64,000 bases of DNA from Bacteroidota bacterium (GCA_023429135.1 JAEYWD010000002.1:11299-75298); one strand, 5' to 3'. Positions 8,706 through 18,254 are shown, numbered from the stretch's first letter. Numbers and translations are program-made. Notes: a model not told the origin generated them from the letters alone.

Positions 8706-9356
8706 ATGGGCATAAACGATACATACAGGCATAAAGGATTGAGACTTAAACTCATTCAGGAACTGGCGCAAAAAGGAATAACGGATGAAGATGTGCTGAC
8801 AGCAATGGCTAAGGTACCCCGTCATCTTTTTATGGAAAGCAGCTTTATAACTTTTGCATATCGTGATCAGGCTTTCCCGATTGGCGCTGGGCAAACCATA
8901 TCTCAACCTTATACGGTTGCATTCCAAACCCAACTGTTGCAGGTGAAAAAGCACGACAAAGTACTCGAAATAGGTACTGGATCAGGTTATCAATCGGCAG
9001 TTTTGCTTGAAATGGACGCTTACGTTTATACCATTGAGCGTCAGCGCGAATTGTTTGTTTCGGCACAGAAAATGCTTTCCAAACTTGGCTATAAACCTCA
9101 CATTTTTTTTGGCGACGGCTACGAAGGTCAGCCGGCATTTGCTCCCTTCGACAAAATTATTGTTACTGCCGCCGCTCCCGAAGTTCCCGAAAAACTTCTT
9201 CAACAACTAAAACCCGGCGGACGGCTGGTAATACCTGTTGGCGAATCTAATGGCCAACGTATGTTACTGGTAGAAAAAACCGGTGAAGATTCTTATAAAA
9301 AAACCGAACATGGAGCTTTTGTTTTTGTTCCCATGCTCAAAGGAAAAAATTTCTAA
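8706..9356 (+). CDS. pcm: Protein-L-isoaspartate O-methyltransferase
   Basis: This 216-residue AdoMet enzyme methylates isoaspartyl residues in damaged proteins, starting their repair. The family features are in order: VPRHLFM, the PIGAGQTISQPYTVAFQ substrate loop, the AdoMet-binding LEIGTGSGYQSAVL at about 96-109, and the GDGYEG and LKPGGRLVIPVG motifs. It ends one base before the next gene, so the two form an operon. Confidence 0.95.
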   Translation: MGINDTYRHKGLRLKLIQELAQKGITDEDVLTAMAKVPRHLFMESSFITFAYRDQAFPIGAGQTISQPYTVAFQTQLLQVKKHDKVLEIGTGSGYQSAVLLEMDAYVYTIERQRELFVSAQKMLSKLGYKPHIFFGDGYEGQPAFAPFDKIIVTAAAPEVPEKLLQQLKPGGRLVIPVGESNGQRMLLVEKTGEDSYKKTEHGAFVFVPMLKGKNF

Positions 9357-9357
9357 T

Positions 9358-10008
9358 ATGATACAAATCAAAACTCTAGTTTTCAATCCCTTTCAGGAAA
9401 ACACGTATTTACTCTCCGACGAAACCAACGAATGCATCATTGTAGATGCCGGTTGCTACACTGCTCAGGAGTTCGACTTGCTTGTAAATTACCTCGCGAA
9501 AAATAACCTGAAGCCTGTTAAACTTATCAATACTCACTGCCATGTTGACCATGTGCTGGGTATTTCGCGACTCATGGAAAAGTATAATATCCCATTTGAA
9601 GCTCACAAAAGCGAGGACAAAATTATTGGCGAAGCTGTTCAGCATGGTAAGGTATTCGGTTTTGTGCTGGAACAGCCTCCTTATCCCACAAGTTATCTTA
9701 AAGAAGGTGATGAAGTCAGGGTTGGTAACTCCACACTGAAAGTTCTGGAAGTTCCGGGCCACTCGCAAGGACATATTGCGTTTTACAGCGAAGAAGGAAA
9801 ATTTGTGGTGGTAGGCGATGTTCTTTTCAGAGGAAGTATTGGCCGTACCGATCTTACAGGAGGCGATTACGATCAGCTCATCAACAGCATTTACAAGAAA
9901 TTGCTGGTTCTCGACCGCTCGACAGTTGTTTATCCCGGCCATGGCCCAGCCACTACAATAGGAGAAGAAATAATGACCAATCCTTTTCTTTCACAACTTG
10001 GAATATAA
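9358..10008 (+). CDS. Metallo-beta-lactamase-fold hydrolase (glyoxalase II-like)
   Basis: This 216-residue MBL-fold enzyme carries the metal-binding THCHVDH motif (His60, His62, Asp64, His65), a later GHSQGHIAFY histidine, the VVGDVLFRGSIGRTDL aspartate segment and the final PGHGPATTI histidine, so both metal sites look intact. This subgroup includes persulfide dioxygenases and hydroxyacylglutathione hydrolase-like proteins; the exact substrate cannot be read from sequence. The start at 9358 is chosen because it follows the pcm stop by one base; an in-frame upstream ATG at 9283 lies inside pcm. Confidence 0.88.
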   Translation: MIQIKTLVFNPFQENTYLLSDETNECIIVDAGCYTAQEFDLLVNYLAKNNLKPVKLINTHCHVDHVLGISRLMEKYNIPFEAHKSEDKIIGEAVQHGKVFGFVLEQPPYPTSYLKEGDEVRVGNSTLKVLEVPGHSQGHIAFYSEEGKFVVVGDVLFRGSIGRTDLTGGDYDQLINSIYKKLLVLDRSTVVYPGHGPATTIGEEIMTNPFLSQLGI

Positions 10009-10161
10009 TTATTTTAACAAAAACCGCAGAATCATAATCAATAAGCATCTTCTCCGTTTAGGTAGTTTATCAAACATAACAGAGAGCTGAATTTTATCAT
10101 ATAATAAACTCAAGGTTTTCAAAACCTTTGCAAACATTTTTTAAGAAAACAGAAATACTTT

Positions 10162-13017
10162 ATGCAAACCAGTGATTTCTTATACAGGCACATAGGGCCT
10201 CGCAAAAACGATATCTCCGAAATGGTTAAAACCATTGGGGTAAACTCTCTCGACGAATTGATCGATAAAGTTGTTCCTGAAAGCATCCGCTTACGAGAGC
10301 CGCTCAAGCTCCCCCAGGCAATGACTGAACATGAATATCTGAAAAAAATAAGTGAAATTGCCGGTAAGAACAAAATCTTCAGAACTTATATCGGACAGGG
10401 TTATTACAATACAATTTTCCCTTCGGTAATTAAACGCAATATTCTGGAGAATCCAAGCTGGTACACATCTTATACACCATATCAGGCTGAAATTTCTCAA
10501 GGAAGACTTGAAGCATTACTCAACTTCCAAACCATGGTTACCGAATTAACTGCAATGCCTCTGGCTAATGCTTCCTTACTCGACGAAGCCACTGCCGCAG
10601 CCGAAGCTATGATAATGCTGTTTAACAGCCGCTCACGTGAACAGGTAAAAGGTAATGCATTGAAATTTGTGGCCGATGTAAACGTTTTCCCACAAACACT
10701 TGATGTACTGAAAACCCGTTCGGCTCCACTTGGGATTGAACTGGTGATTGCCGATATATTAAATTCCACTTTACCCGAAAGTACTTTTGGCGTACTGGTG
10801 CAATATCCCGATTCGAAAGGTGAAGTTACCGATTTCAAAAAGTTAACTCAAGATTGTCATGCCAAACAGATTAAAGTTGCCGTTGCTGCCGATCTGCTCA
10901 GCCTCATTTTATTAACCCCTCCGGGAGAATGGGGTGCCGATGTGGTAGTAGGAACCACACAACGTTTCGGTATTCCCATGGGATTTGGCGGTCCGCATGC
11001 CGGATATTTTGCCACCCGCGACGAATTTAAGCGTAATATGCCCGGCCGTATCATTGGAATTTCAGTTGATGCCCAGGGTAAAAGAGCTTTGCGTATGGCG
11101 TTACAGACCCGGGAACAACATATCAAACGCGAAAGAGCCACTTCAAACATCTGTACAGCCCAGGCATTGCTCGCAACCATGGCTGGCATGTATGCGGTTT
11201 ATCATGGAGCCGACGGACTTAAAAATATTGCCCGCCGTATCCATTCATACACTTCTTTTATAGCAAAAGAACTGGTTGCTTTAGGTTATGAGCAGCTCAA
11301 CAAAAACTTTTTCGATACCCTTCTTGTAAAAGGCTCGACTCAAAAGGTAAAGGAACTTGCACTGGCCAGAGAAATCAACTTCCTGTACAATGCTGATGGT
11401 ACAATTGGTATCAGTCTCGACGAAACTACCAGCCTTAACGATGTGCAGGATATTATCACCATTTTTGCCGAAGCTGCCGGGAAAGTGTTTAAACCCGTTG
11501 CTGCATTACCTGAAGCTGAAATTGTAGCTGACCATCGCCGCACATCGTGCTTCTTAACTCAGGAAATATTTAACAAGCACCGCAGCGAAACCGAAATGAT
11601 GCGTTACATCAAAATGCTGGAGCGTAAAGATATTTCGCTCACTCATTCCATGATTTCGCTTGGTTCGTGTACCATGAAACTCAATGCAGCAACGGAGATG
11701 CTACCTTTGAGCTGGCCCGAGCTTGGTAACATTCATCCGTTTGTTCCTGCAAATCAAGCCGAAGGATATTACCAGCTTGTAACCGAGCTGGAAGATTATC
11801 TGAAAGTAGTAACCGGTTTTGAAGCAGTATCGTTCCAGCCAAACTCAGGTGCGGCAGGCGAATATGCCGGTTTATTAATGATGCGTCAGTATCATATTCA
11901 AAATAACCAAACACAGCGCAACCTGGTGTTGATCCCATCGTCGGCACACGGTACAAACCCGGCAAGTGCAGCCATGTCCGGAATGGACATCAAAGTTGTG
12001 GATTGCGATAACAATGGCAACATCAAGCTCGATTGCTTAAAATCGCTGGCTGAACAATATAAAGACACCCTTGCCGGCTTCATGGTGACTTACCCGTCGA
12101 CCCATGGTGTATTCGAGAGCCAGATTAAAGAAATGGCCGATATAATTCACGAAAACGGAGGTTTGGTTTATATGGATGGCGCTAACATGAACGCACAGGT
12201 TGGATTGACTAATCCTGCTACCATTGGAGCTGATGTTTGTCATTTGAATCTGCATAAAACCTTTGCGATACCTCATGGTGGTGGTGGCCCTGGTGTTGGA
12301 CCGGTTGCCGTAAATAAAAAACTGGCTCCATTTATGCCTTCACACCCGGTAATAAAAACCGGAGGCGAAAAAGGCATACACGCAGTTTCGGCTGCTCCTT
12401 TCGGCAGTGCCAGTGTGCTGGTGATTTCGCATGCTTATTGCGCCATGCTTGGAGCTGAAGGTTTGACCATGGCAACTAAAATAGCAATTCTCAACGCAAA
12501 TTACCTGGCAGCCCGCCTGAACAATTATTTCCCTGTTTTGTACCGCGGCGAAACCAATTATGTGGCTCACGAAATGATATTCGACTGTCGTCCTATTAAA
12601 GCTATCTCTGATGTTACAGAGGCTGATATTGCAAAACGACTGATGGATTATGGCTTCCACGCTCCTACCCTCTCGTTCCCTGTTCACGGAACACTCATGG
12701 TAGAGCCTACCGAAAGCGAATCGCTGGAGGAATTGAATCATTTTGCTGAAGCTATGATTTCTATCCACTCTGAAATTCAACAAGTGGTAAATGGTGAAGC
12801 TGATAAAACAAATAATGTTTTAAAAAATGCGCCACACACGCAGGAAGTAGTAATTTCTGATGCATGGAATCGACCTTATCCTCGCGAACTTGCAGCTTAC
12901 CCGCTGCACTGGATCCGCAGCAATAAATTCTGGCCCACAGTAAGTCGTATCGACGACGCTTTTGGCGACCGTAATCTGGTATGCACCTGCGAACCTGTCG
13001 AAAGCTATCGCAATTAA
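10162..13017 (+). CDS. gcvP: Glycine dehydrogenase (decarboxylating), P protein of the glycine cleavage system
   Basis: A full-length, single-chain P protein of 951 residues. It decarboxylates glycine with pyridoxal phosphate and passes the aminomethyl group to the H protein lipoamide. The N-terminal half begins with FLYRHIGPRKNDISEM, and the PLP lysine is in LNLHKTFAIPHGGGGPG (Lys699). The glycine-rich loop GPPHAGYFA-like segment (GFGGPHAGYFATRDE) in the first half is also present. The T, H and L proteins are not nearby. The gene stands alone after a 150-base gap and ends in a strong terminator. Confidence 0.97.
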   Translation: MQTSDFLYRHIGPRKNDISEMVKTIGVNSLDELIDKVVPESIRLREPLKLPQAMTEHEYLKKISEIAGKNKIFRTYIGQGYYNTIFPSVIKRNILENPSWYTSYTPYQAEISQGRLEALLNFQTMVTELTAMPLANASLLDEATAAAEAMIMLFNSRSREQVKGNALKFVADVNVFPQTLDVLKTRSAPLGIELVIADILNSTLPESTFGVLVQYPDSKGEVTDFKKLTQDCHAKQIKVAVAADLLSLILLTPPGEWGADVVVGTTQRFGIPMGFGGPHAGYFATRDEFKRNMPGRIIGISVDAQGKRALRMALQTREQHIKRERATSNICTAQALLATMAGMYAVYHGADGLKNIARRIHSYTSFIAKELVALGYEQLNKNFFDTLLVKGSTQKVKELALAREINFLYNADGTIGISLDETTSLNDVQDIITIFAEAAGKVFKPVAALPEAEIVADHRRTSCFLTQEIFNKHRSETEMMRYIKMLERKDISLTHSMISLGSCTMKLNAATEMLPLSWPELGNIHPFVPANQAEGYYQLVTELEDYLKVVTGFEAVSFQPNSGAAGEYAGLLMMRQYHIQNNQTQRNLVLIPSSAHGTNPASAAMSGMDIKVVDCDNNGNIKLDCLKSLAEQYKDTLAGFMVTYPSTHGVFESQIKEMADIIHENGGLVYMDGANMNAQVGLTNPATIGADVCHLNLHKTFAIPHGGGGPGVGPVAVNKKLAPFMPSHPVIKTGGEKGIHAVSAAPFGSASVLVISHAYCAMLGAEGLTMATKIAILNANYLAARLNNYFPVLYRGETNYVAHEMIFDCRPIKAISDVTEADIAKRLMDYGFHAPTLSFPVHGTLMVEPTESESLEELNHFAEAMISIHSEIQQVVNGEADKTNNVLKNAPHTQEVVISDAWNRPYPRELAAYPLHWIRSNKFWPTVSRIDDAFGDRNLVCTCEPVESYRN

Positions 13018-13032
13018 TTCAAACAATTGATC

Positions 13033-13073
13033 AAAAAACCTACTCTTAATAGATCATAAGAGTAGGTTTTTTT
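13033..13073 (+). terminator. Rho-independent terminator after gcvP
   Basis: The arms AAAAAACCTACTCTTA and TAAGAGTAGGTTTTTT pair perfectly around an eight-base loop, followed by more T. Confidence 0.95.
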
Positions 13074-13147
13074 GTTTATTTGCATTACGATATGTTTTAG
13101 AACACATTTTTATCCTGATAACTTTTTAGCCTTATTAAGATTAATAG

Positions 13148-13756
13148 ATGAAAAGTAATATTTATACAGACAAGGAGATAGTTGAGAAAATATTACAGAG
13201 CGATAAAAAGGTTCTTTCTTTTCTTTACGAATACAATTTTGATTCATTAAAAAGAAAAATAATCTCTGAAGGCGGTACCGAAAATGACGCTCAGGATATT
13301 TTTCATGATGCGCTGATGGTATTATTTATGAAAATCAGAAAAGATGAATTTGAACTTACAAGTTCGATCCATACCTTTCTGCAAGCCATTGCACGTAATC
13401 TCTGGAAAAGAGTTCTGGCTTCAAGTTCCGGACGTTTTAAAAAGATTGATGATGAACTAAATTCTATTTCCGAAGAATATCCTGATGAAGAATACCTTCA
13501 GGTTGAACGGAGGAAACTTTATTTAAAATACCTGTCGGAATTGCCCGAGGATTGCCGACGAATGATACAGCTCATTATTAAAGGTGTAAATCTTAAGGAA
13601 ATTACCCGTATAATGGCTTACAATTCGCTGGAATTTACAAAAACAAAACGTTATCGCTGCAAAGTAATGTTAATAAACAAGATTTCTGCCGATCCCCTAT
13701 ATAAAGAACTGAAAAATGAAAGATCTGGAACAACTGGTTCAATTCCTCGATGGTGA
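13148..13756 (+). CDS. RNA polymerase sigma-70 family (ECF-like) sigma factor
   Basis: A 202-residue sigma factor with a region 2 (SFLYEYNFDSLKRKIISEGGTENDAQDIFHDALMVLF) and a region 4-like helix-turn-helix near the C-terminus (LSELPEDCRRMIQLIIKGVNLKEITRIMAYNSLEFTKTKRYRCK). The length and domain order fit the Bacteroidota sigma factors paired with membrane TPR proteins. The gene overlaps the next one by 41 bases, so they are translationally coupled. The partner is probably its anti-sigma factor. The nearby CHAT gene and mini-protein are candidate targets, by position only. Confidence 0.88.
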   Translation: MKSNIYTDKEIVEKILQSDKKVLSFLYEYNFDSLKRKIISEGGTENDAQDIFHDALMVLFMKIRKDEFELTSSIHTFLQAIARNLWKRVLASSSGRFKKIDDELNSISEEYPDEEYLQVERRKLYLKYLSELPEDCRRMIQLIIKGVNLKEITRIMAYNSLEFTKTKRYRCKVMLINKISADPLYKELKNERSGTTGSIPRW

Positions 13757-14474
13757 GCTCAACGAAGCTGAGAAACAGCAACTCGTTGATAAACTAAGAA
13801 ATAACCCTGAGTTAAACGGAAAATTTGAATTAATCAAAGATTTTGATGCCCTGACCGGAGATAAACAAATTTCGAACTTCGAAACAACTATAAAAGAGGT
13901 CGAAGCTGAATTCCTGGCCAAAAAACAGGCAACATCCAAACTTAATCTGAAATTGTGGATGCAGATTGCGGCTACAGTTATCCTTTTAATTTCGGCGGCT
14001 ACTTATTTTCTTGTAATTAAAGAGAGATCATCCTTTTCTCCCGACAGCCTTTATGCTGCCTATTATCAAAAATTACCAGCCGACTTTGCAACCCGTTCGG
14101 GCGAAAAGAGTGACGACCTATTCATTAACGCTATTAAGCTCTATAATGATAATAAATACCAGGAAGCCATTGTCGAATTCACTAAGATTCTAAACTCCGA
14201 TCCTTCCAATAATGCTGCCCGATTATTTTTAGGTATATGCTATTCCGAAACTGATAACTTCAAAAAAGCTTCAGAACACTTTAATATTATACTTAATCAC
14301 CACGATCCCATTTTTGAAGAGCATGCGGCCTGGTACCTATCGTTATGCTACATAAAAACTAATAACCCCGATTTAGCCAGGCCCCTGCTTAACAACCTTG
14401 TCGAAACGCGGTCGTTTTATATTGGAAAGGCGTCGGAATTGCTTGGAAAATTGAAAAAAGTCGATAGACATTAG
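13716..14474 (+). CDS. Membrane TPR protein with anti-sigma-like N-terminus
   Basis: The 252-residue product starts MKDLEQLVQFLDGELNEAEKQQLVDKL, which resembles the zinc-less cytoplasmic domain of Bacteroidota anti-sigma factors. One membrane helix lies at about 84-102 (LWMQIAATVILLISAATYFLVI). The outside part contains TPR-like repeats at about 145-240 (YQEAIVEFTKILNSDPSNNAARLFLGICY and two more). It overlaps the sigma gene by 41 bases, so the inferred job is to hold that sigma factor at the membrane and release it on a periplasmic signal. The last codons (VDRH) lie in a TATCGAC-type repeat that continues past the stop. Confidence 0.8.
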   Translation: MKDLEQLVQFLDGELNEAEKQQLVDKLRNNPELNGKFELIKDFDALTGDKQISNFETTIKEVEAEFLAKKQATSKLNLKLWMQIAATVILLISAATYFLVIKERSSFSPDSLYAAYYQKLPADFATRSGEKSDDLFINAIKLYNDNKYQEAIVEFTKILNSDPSNNAARLFLGICYSETDNFKKASEHFNIILNHHDPIFEEHAAWYLSLCYIKTNNPDLARPLLNNLVETRSFYIGKASELLGKLKKVDRH

Positions 14475-14515
14475 TTGATAGACGATAGCCAATACAGAAT
14501 ACAGGTCGACGGGCC
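14460..14515. repeat. TATCGAC-type dispersed intergenic repeat, copy A
   Basis: Contains GTCGATAGAC, TTGATAGACGATAGCC and AATACAGAATACAG, the reverse complement of units seen at 18.1 and 20.4 kb. It spans the end of the TPR gene and the gap before the convergent CHAT gene. Confidence 0.65.
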
Positions 14516-14593
14516 ACGGACAATTTAGCAATGACCTCTTTGTTTAAATAATTTAATTCAGAACATTCAAGCCTCTTAGCGGTGGCGTGGTGC

Positions 14594-17500
14594 TTAACTA
14601 TCAGCAGAGGACCTTCGACAATTGTTCCTGATTTTTTGAAATAACCACCATATTACTGGAACAAAGATCAGCAAGCCAAGCAAAGTAAAATAAAAAAGCC
14701 GGTCGTTACCGATAGGAAGGTTGATGGATGCATCGCCATATATTACGTAACCAGTCCAAAAGAATGGGTGACTGTGCATTTTATCAGCTTTTTCAATATA
14801 TTGGAGTTTCGATTGTCGTAATGCTTCACAAATTTGCCTTTTCTCATTTAAACCCTCATAAAACCCTTTAATCAGTTCGTAAGAAGCATGGTCGTTTACA
14901 GGCCACAAGGTCATTATAACCGAGCGACTTCCCGATGAAAGAAAAGCCCTGCCTGTACTTATAACCTCCTCGCCTCCGTAATTTTTACCAGCACCGGTAT
15001 TACAGGCGCTTAAAATTACAAGCTGCGATTGCTGGTTTAAATTATAAATCTCATAATTGTGCAAAAAACCATCATCCCGGGGATGTGACTCTGCAAACAG
15101 CAATTTCGACTGTAAAGAGGAATCTCTATTCAGGATACCATGCGTGGCGAGATGAATGATGTCATATTTACCTGACAATCTTTTAAAACGTGTTTCTGTA
15201 GCCCTCTTTTCAATCAATAACATTCCTCCAGCAATAGAATTTGCAAATTCTATTTCTTTTTTCGCATTTGGTAAACTTCCAAAAATGGAAGTATCGGATC
15301 TTACTGCTAATAAAGTACGTGAAATTGTGTCGTTAAGCTTCAGATTCGAATAAACAGGTGCTATGGCAAGCAAGCGGGCCCGGTTTTGGAATATGGGCCG
15401 GAGCCGCAGCTCGTTCAAAAAGGTGATGGATGGTGCATAGTAAACCGGTGTTGTTTTTAAGAGGTACGGCAAATCCTTATAACTGCCAATTTGATGGGGC
15501 ATTTTGACAATCAAAGCTTCAAAGGGTATTTTCCGGAGACTATTATCTGCAATAATTGTTAATTTCTTCCCTTTCAGATAACTTTCAAAGGGCTTTAACA
15601 GAATTTTGTAAAGCTCGTAGCTGTCATGGGCAAATCTGCGAATACTGTCGGGTGTATAGTTTAAACTGTTGAAATTATTCAGTCGTGAATAAAACCGTAC
15701 AGCAAGTTTTGCAAGGTCAACATTTTTCAAGCTATCGACTACAATCTTCAAATTTCGGTTATCGAAGTAAAAAGCAATCAGCAAATTACGGTTCAACTGA
15801 TATTCAATAATGCACTCATCGTTTTTAAGAGTCTTCTGAAAAGCTGTTGGGTTCACAACTTCCATTGAGTACTTAAGATTGTAATAATTGGGGTAATGCT
15901 TTTTATATAGCTGTTCCAGATCCGTTCTTTTTGCAGCCAATATATCAAGTTGCGTATTCAGATTATAATTATCTCCATCTCCTGCTTTTAATTTCTGTGT
16001 TAATACGGAAATCCGCGTATTTAATGAATCTTCAAGTAATTTATACTTTTCAGGAATCATACCAACCCTCTGGCCGTATTTACTCCGGAGCATACTTAAC
16101 ATAACCGTGGCCCTTCCCTGTTCGGCATATTTGTATACGAGCTGCTGATAGTAGCTATCGCCTGTAAGTTCGTGCAATCTCAGGCATACTTCTATAATCC
16201 GGGGAAAGTAATTACTCCGGAGGCTTGTAAAAACAAGCATCTGCTCTTCACCAGGAAGTTGTGTCTTATGATTATACAATTGTTCTATAGCTAAATGCAG
16301 GTTTTTAAGTCCTTGCCTGTAATATAAAATCTTTTTTCTATCATCATGGTCTTTTCTGGCCAAAGCGAAAAAAGCTTCGGCCTTTCCATAAAGGCCTCCA
16401 ATTAATTTAGGTAAAGAAATGGCATCTTTAAAATTTAAGTCAGCATTAACATCCTCGTTATATTCATGAGGTAATAAAGCAATAATTGATTTATGGTAAT
16501 GCTCCAGTGCCTTCTCATGATCTCCTTTAACCCACCAATAATAGGCCCAATAAGAGTATATATCACTTACATTTATATTTTTTTGGAAAGTTTCACTTAA
16601 TCTTTTTAAAACTGAGGGATTCATCTTTGAAAATAAATCATATTGAGATTGTCCCTTTAAAAATTGAATAAATCTAAAATATAAATTCAAACTTATTTTT
16701 TCGAACTGCTTATCCTGAATAAAGTCCAGGCAGTATTTCCTGAAAGCAATAGTATCTCCTAACATTTTGTTACAATATGAGACTCCAAAATAACCTTCAA
16801 GTTTAAAATCATCGTATGGTTTAAGTTTTTTAAAATAAATCAGGGCCGCTCTGTAATCATCAATTTTCCGATAAGAATAAGCCAATCGAAGTATAAAATC
16901 AGGATTCTCAGGAAAAAGCTGATAAGCCTTCTTCATGTAAAATAAGTCTTGTGCATAATCCAGAATGAAAGAAGAATATCGCGACTTAAAAAAATACAGG
17001 GCTGCTTCAATCTCTTTATATGTTGTTTTTGAAAAGCGCTCCTCATAATCAAGAAGCTGCTTTCTGAATGGTTTGGACTGCTCAGGGTGCACATAGTAAA
17101 AAATACGCCAAACGTTTCTGTAAAATATACGGCTTTCGCCCTGATTTAATTTTTCCAATAAATTGTTGGCTGTTAAGAGAGAATAAGTCATTTCGTTATA
17201 TTGGTTCCGCTTATACTGAAAAACAGCTTCTAACCCTGATAACTTAGCCCATCGTATAGTATTAGGTTTAATGCCGGACATTAAGATTTTGGCGGCATTT
17301 TCACTCTCAACCAGATTAATATCGTCCGCATTCATAAGTTTGTAACAGAGTACCTGCCATAAAAAGAACCGGGTCAATGGTTTGGTGGCGACTTTAAAAT
17401 CATTCATCAATGCAAAATCAACATCAGTTCTCTTTTCTTTAAATATGGATTCGACAGTATGAACATATCGTTTGTGGGATTGATTTTTAGCCAGCGTCCC

Positions 17501-17758
17501 AGCCCTCCTTAATGCTTCATTGGCCCTGGCTTTATCGTTTTTCTCATATTCAATTATCGCAATGTTCAACCAGACAATAATCTCATCAGGCTCGTTCCGG
17601 AACGAAACACTTCCTCTGAATTGTGCGAGTGCAGCATCGAACTTTCCCTTGTCGTACAAATTTATAGCATCAGCAATTTTCTGATTATCTGCTTCGGTCC
17701 CAATAACTCTGCAAACACTTAAAACCAGGATAAAGAAAACTATCAATCCTTGTCTCAT
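14594..17758 (-). CDS. Secreted, membrane-anchored TPR-CHAT (caspase-like) protein
   Basis: The 1054-residue product has a signal peptide (about 1-20), a long helical TPR-type region (about 25-600, including SYRKIDDYRAALIYFKKLKPYD) and a C-terminal CHAT domain of the caspase-like clan. The predicted His-Cys dyad is intact: His873 in HLATHG and Cys919 in ILSACNTGAG. A single helix at about 1023-1040 anchors the C-terminus, with a short basic tail. The protease domain should therefore face the periplasm. It is convergent with the sigma/TPR pair and divergent from a Pro/Asp-rich mini-protein. A weak promoter (TTTG, 19 bases, TAAAGTTT) lies at 17770-17800. The substrate is unknown. Confidence 0.9.
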   Translation of the reverse strand: MRQGLIVFFILVLSVCRVIGTEADNQKIADAINLYDKGKFDAALAQFRGSVSFRNEPDEIIVWLNIAIIEYEKNDKARANEALRRAGTLAKNQSHKRYVHTVESIFKEKRTDVDFALMNDFKVATKPLTRFFLWQVLCYKLMNADDINLVESENAAKILMSGIKPNTIRWAKLSGLEAVFQYKRNQYNEMTYSLLTANNLLEKLNQGESRIFYRNVWRIFYYVHPEQSKPFRKQLLDYEERFSKTTYKEIEAALYFFKSRYSSFILDYAQDLFYMKKAYQLFPENPDFILRLAYSYRKIDDYRAALIYFKKLKPYDDFKLEGYFGVSYCNKMLGDTIAFRKYCLDFIQDKQFEKISLNLYFRFIQFLKGQSQYDLFSKMNPSVLKRLSETFQKNINVSDIYSYWAYYWWVKGDHEKALEHYHKSIIALLPHEYNEDVNADLNFKDAISLPKLIGGLYGKAEAFFALARKDHDDRKKILYYRQGLKNLHLAIEQLYNHKTQLPGEEQMLVFTSLRSNYFPRIIEVCLRLHELTGDSYYQQLVYKYAEQGRATVMLSMLRSKYGQRVGMIPEKYKLLEDSLNTRISVLTQKLKAGDGDNYNLNTQLDILAAKRTDLEQLYKKHYPNYYNLKYSMEVVNPTAFQKTLKNDECIIEYQLNRNLLIAFYFDNRNLKIVVDSLKNVDLAKLAVRFYSRLNNFNSLNYTPDSIRRFAHDSYELYKILLKPFESYLKGKKLTIIADNSLRKIPFEALIVKMPHQIGSYKDLPYLLKTTPVYYAPSITFLNELRLRPIFQNRARLLAIAPVYSNLKLNDTISRTLLAVRSDTSIFGSLPNAKKEIEFANSIAGGMLLIEKRATETRFKRLSGKYDIIHLATHGILNRDSSLQSKLLFAESHPRDDGFLHNYEIYNLNQQSQLVILSACNTGAGKNYGGEEVISTGRAFLSSGSRSVIMTLWPVNDHASYELIKGFYEGLNEKRQICEALRQSKLQYIEKADKMHSHPFFWTGYVIYGDASINLPIGNDRLFYFTLLGLLIFVPVIWWLFQKIRNNCRRSSADS

Positions 17759-17808
17759 AGCATGTTATAAAACTTTATACCCATCATCCTCGCTATCAAA
17801 AAAAATGC

Positions 17809-17816
17809 TACCTTTC
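17809..17816 (+). promoter_or_regulatory. Possible -7 box for the Pro/Asp-rich mini-protein
   Basis: The site reads TACCTTTC, seven of eight matches to TAnnTTTG, 22 bases before the ATG. There is no obvious -33 element. Confidence 0.3.
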
Positions 17817-17838
17817 GATAAATCAATCTCTAACAATT

Positions 17839-17940
17839 ATGAAAGAAAAATTAACTAAGTTGCAAAATGTTCCGGATCCGCCACCTACAGATCCTGATCC
17901 TGATCCTAATCCTCCTGATCCTGATCCAAAACCGAATTAA
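17839..17940 (+). CDS. 33-residue Pro/Asp-rich mini-protein next to the CHAT gene
   Basis: An ORF of 33 codons opens with MKEKLTKLQNVPDPPPTDPD and continues with alternating Pro-Asp and Pro-Asn to the stop. The short basic, leader-like N-terminus is followed by a repetitive acidic tail. There is no cysteine and no membrane segment. It has a possible -7 box just upstream and a clear terminator about 80 bases after the stop, which together suggest a real transcript. It lies 80 bases from, and divergent to, the CHAT gene. It is not a family I recognise. It could be a substrate or ligand of the CHAT protein, a peptide precursor, or a chance ORF. Confidence 0.5.
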   Translation: MKEKLTKLQNVPDPPPTDPDPDPNPPDPDPKPN

Positions 17941-18021
17941 GCTGAGGTCAAAATTAATTAAAGATGTTAAAAAGGAATGAATTTCGCCCCATTTTATATT
18001 GTAAAATGGACGAAATGTATT

Positions 18022-18056
18022 AAAAACCATATCCGTACATGCTGATATGGTTTTTT
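18022..18056 (+). terminator. Terminator after the Pro/Asp-rich mini-protein
   Basis: The arms AAAAACCATATC and GATATGGTTTTT pair perfectly around a ten-base loop and are followed by more T. No other plus-strand gene lies upstream within reach, so it supports transcription of the mini-ORF. Confidence 0.85.
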
Positions 18057-18071
18057 AGTTTGAAGATGTCC

Positions 18072-18254
18072 ACAGTCGTCAGACTTCAGCCAATACAAAA
18101 AGAAGCTGTCCGGGTTATGTTGCCCTATATTCCTGTATTGTCGATAGTCTCCCAATAGCTATCGGGAGACTATCGACCATCGACCTGCATTCTTATATTC
18201 TCCGTCGTCTGTCTACTGTGTTGGCTATCGACTATGAACCATCGACCATCGACT
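18072..18254. repeat. TATCGAC-type dispersed intergenic repeat, copy B, with a perfect inverted repeat
   Basis: A 180-base stretch built from variants of GGCTATCGACTAT, GACCATCGAC and CCTGTATT. Inside it, TCGATAGTCTCCC (18141-18153) and GGGAGACTATCGA (18164-18176) form a perfect 13-base inverted repeat with a 10-base loop. It fills most of the gap between the mini-protein terminator and the CDGSH operon. Confidence 0.7.

Noticed and set aside
13716..13756. Frameshift between the sigma factor and the TPR protein
   Set aside because: The two overlapping frames encode different, complete domains typical of a sigma/anti-sigma pair; overlap is enough.
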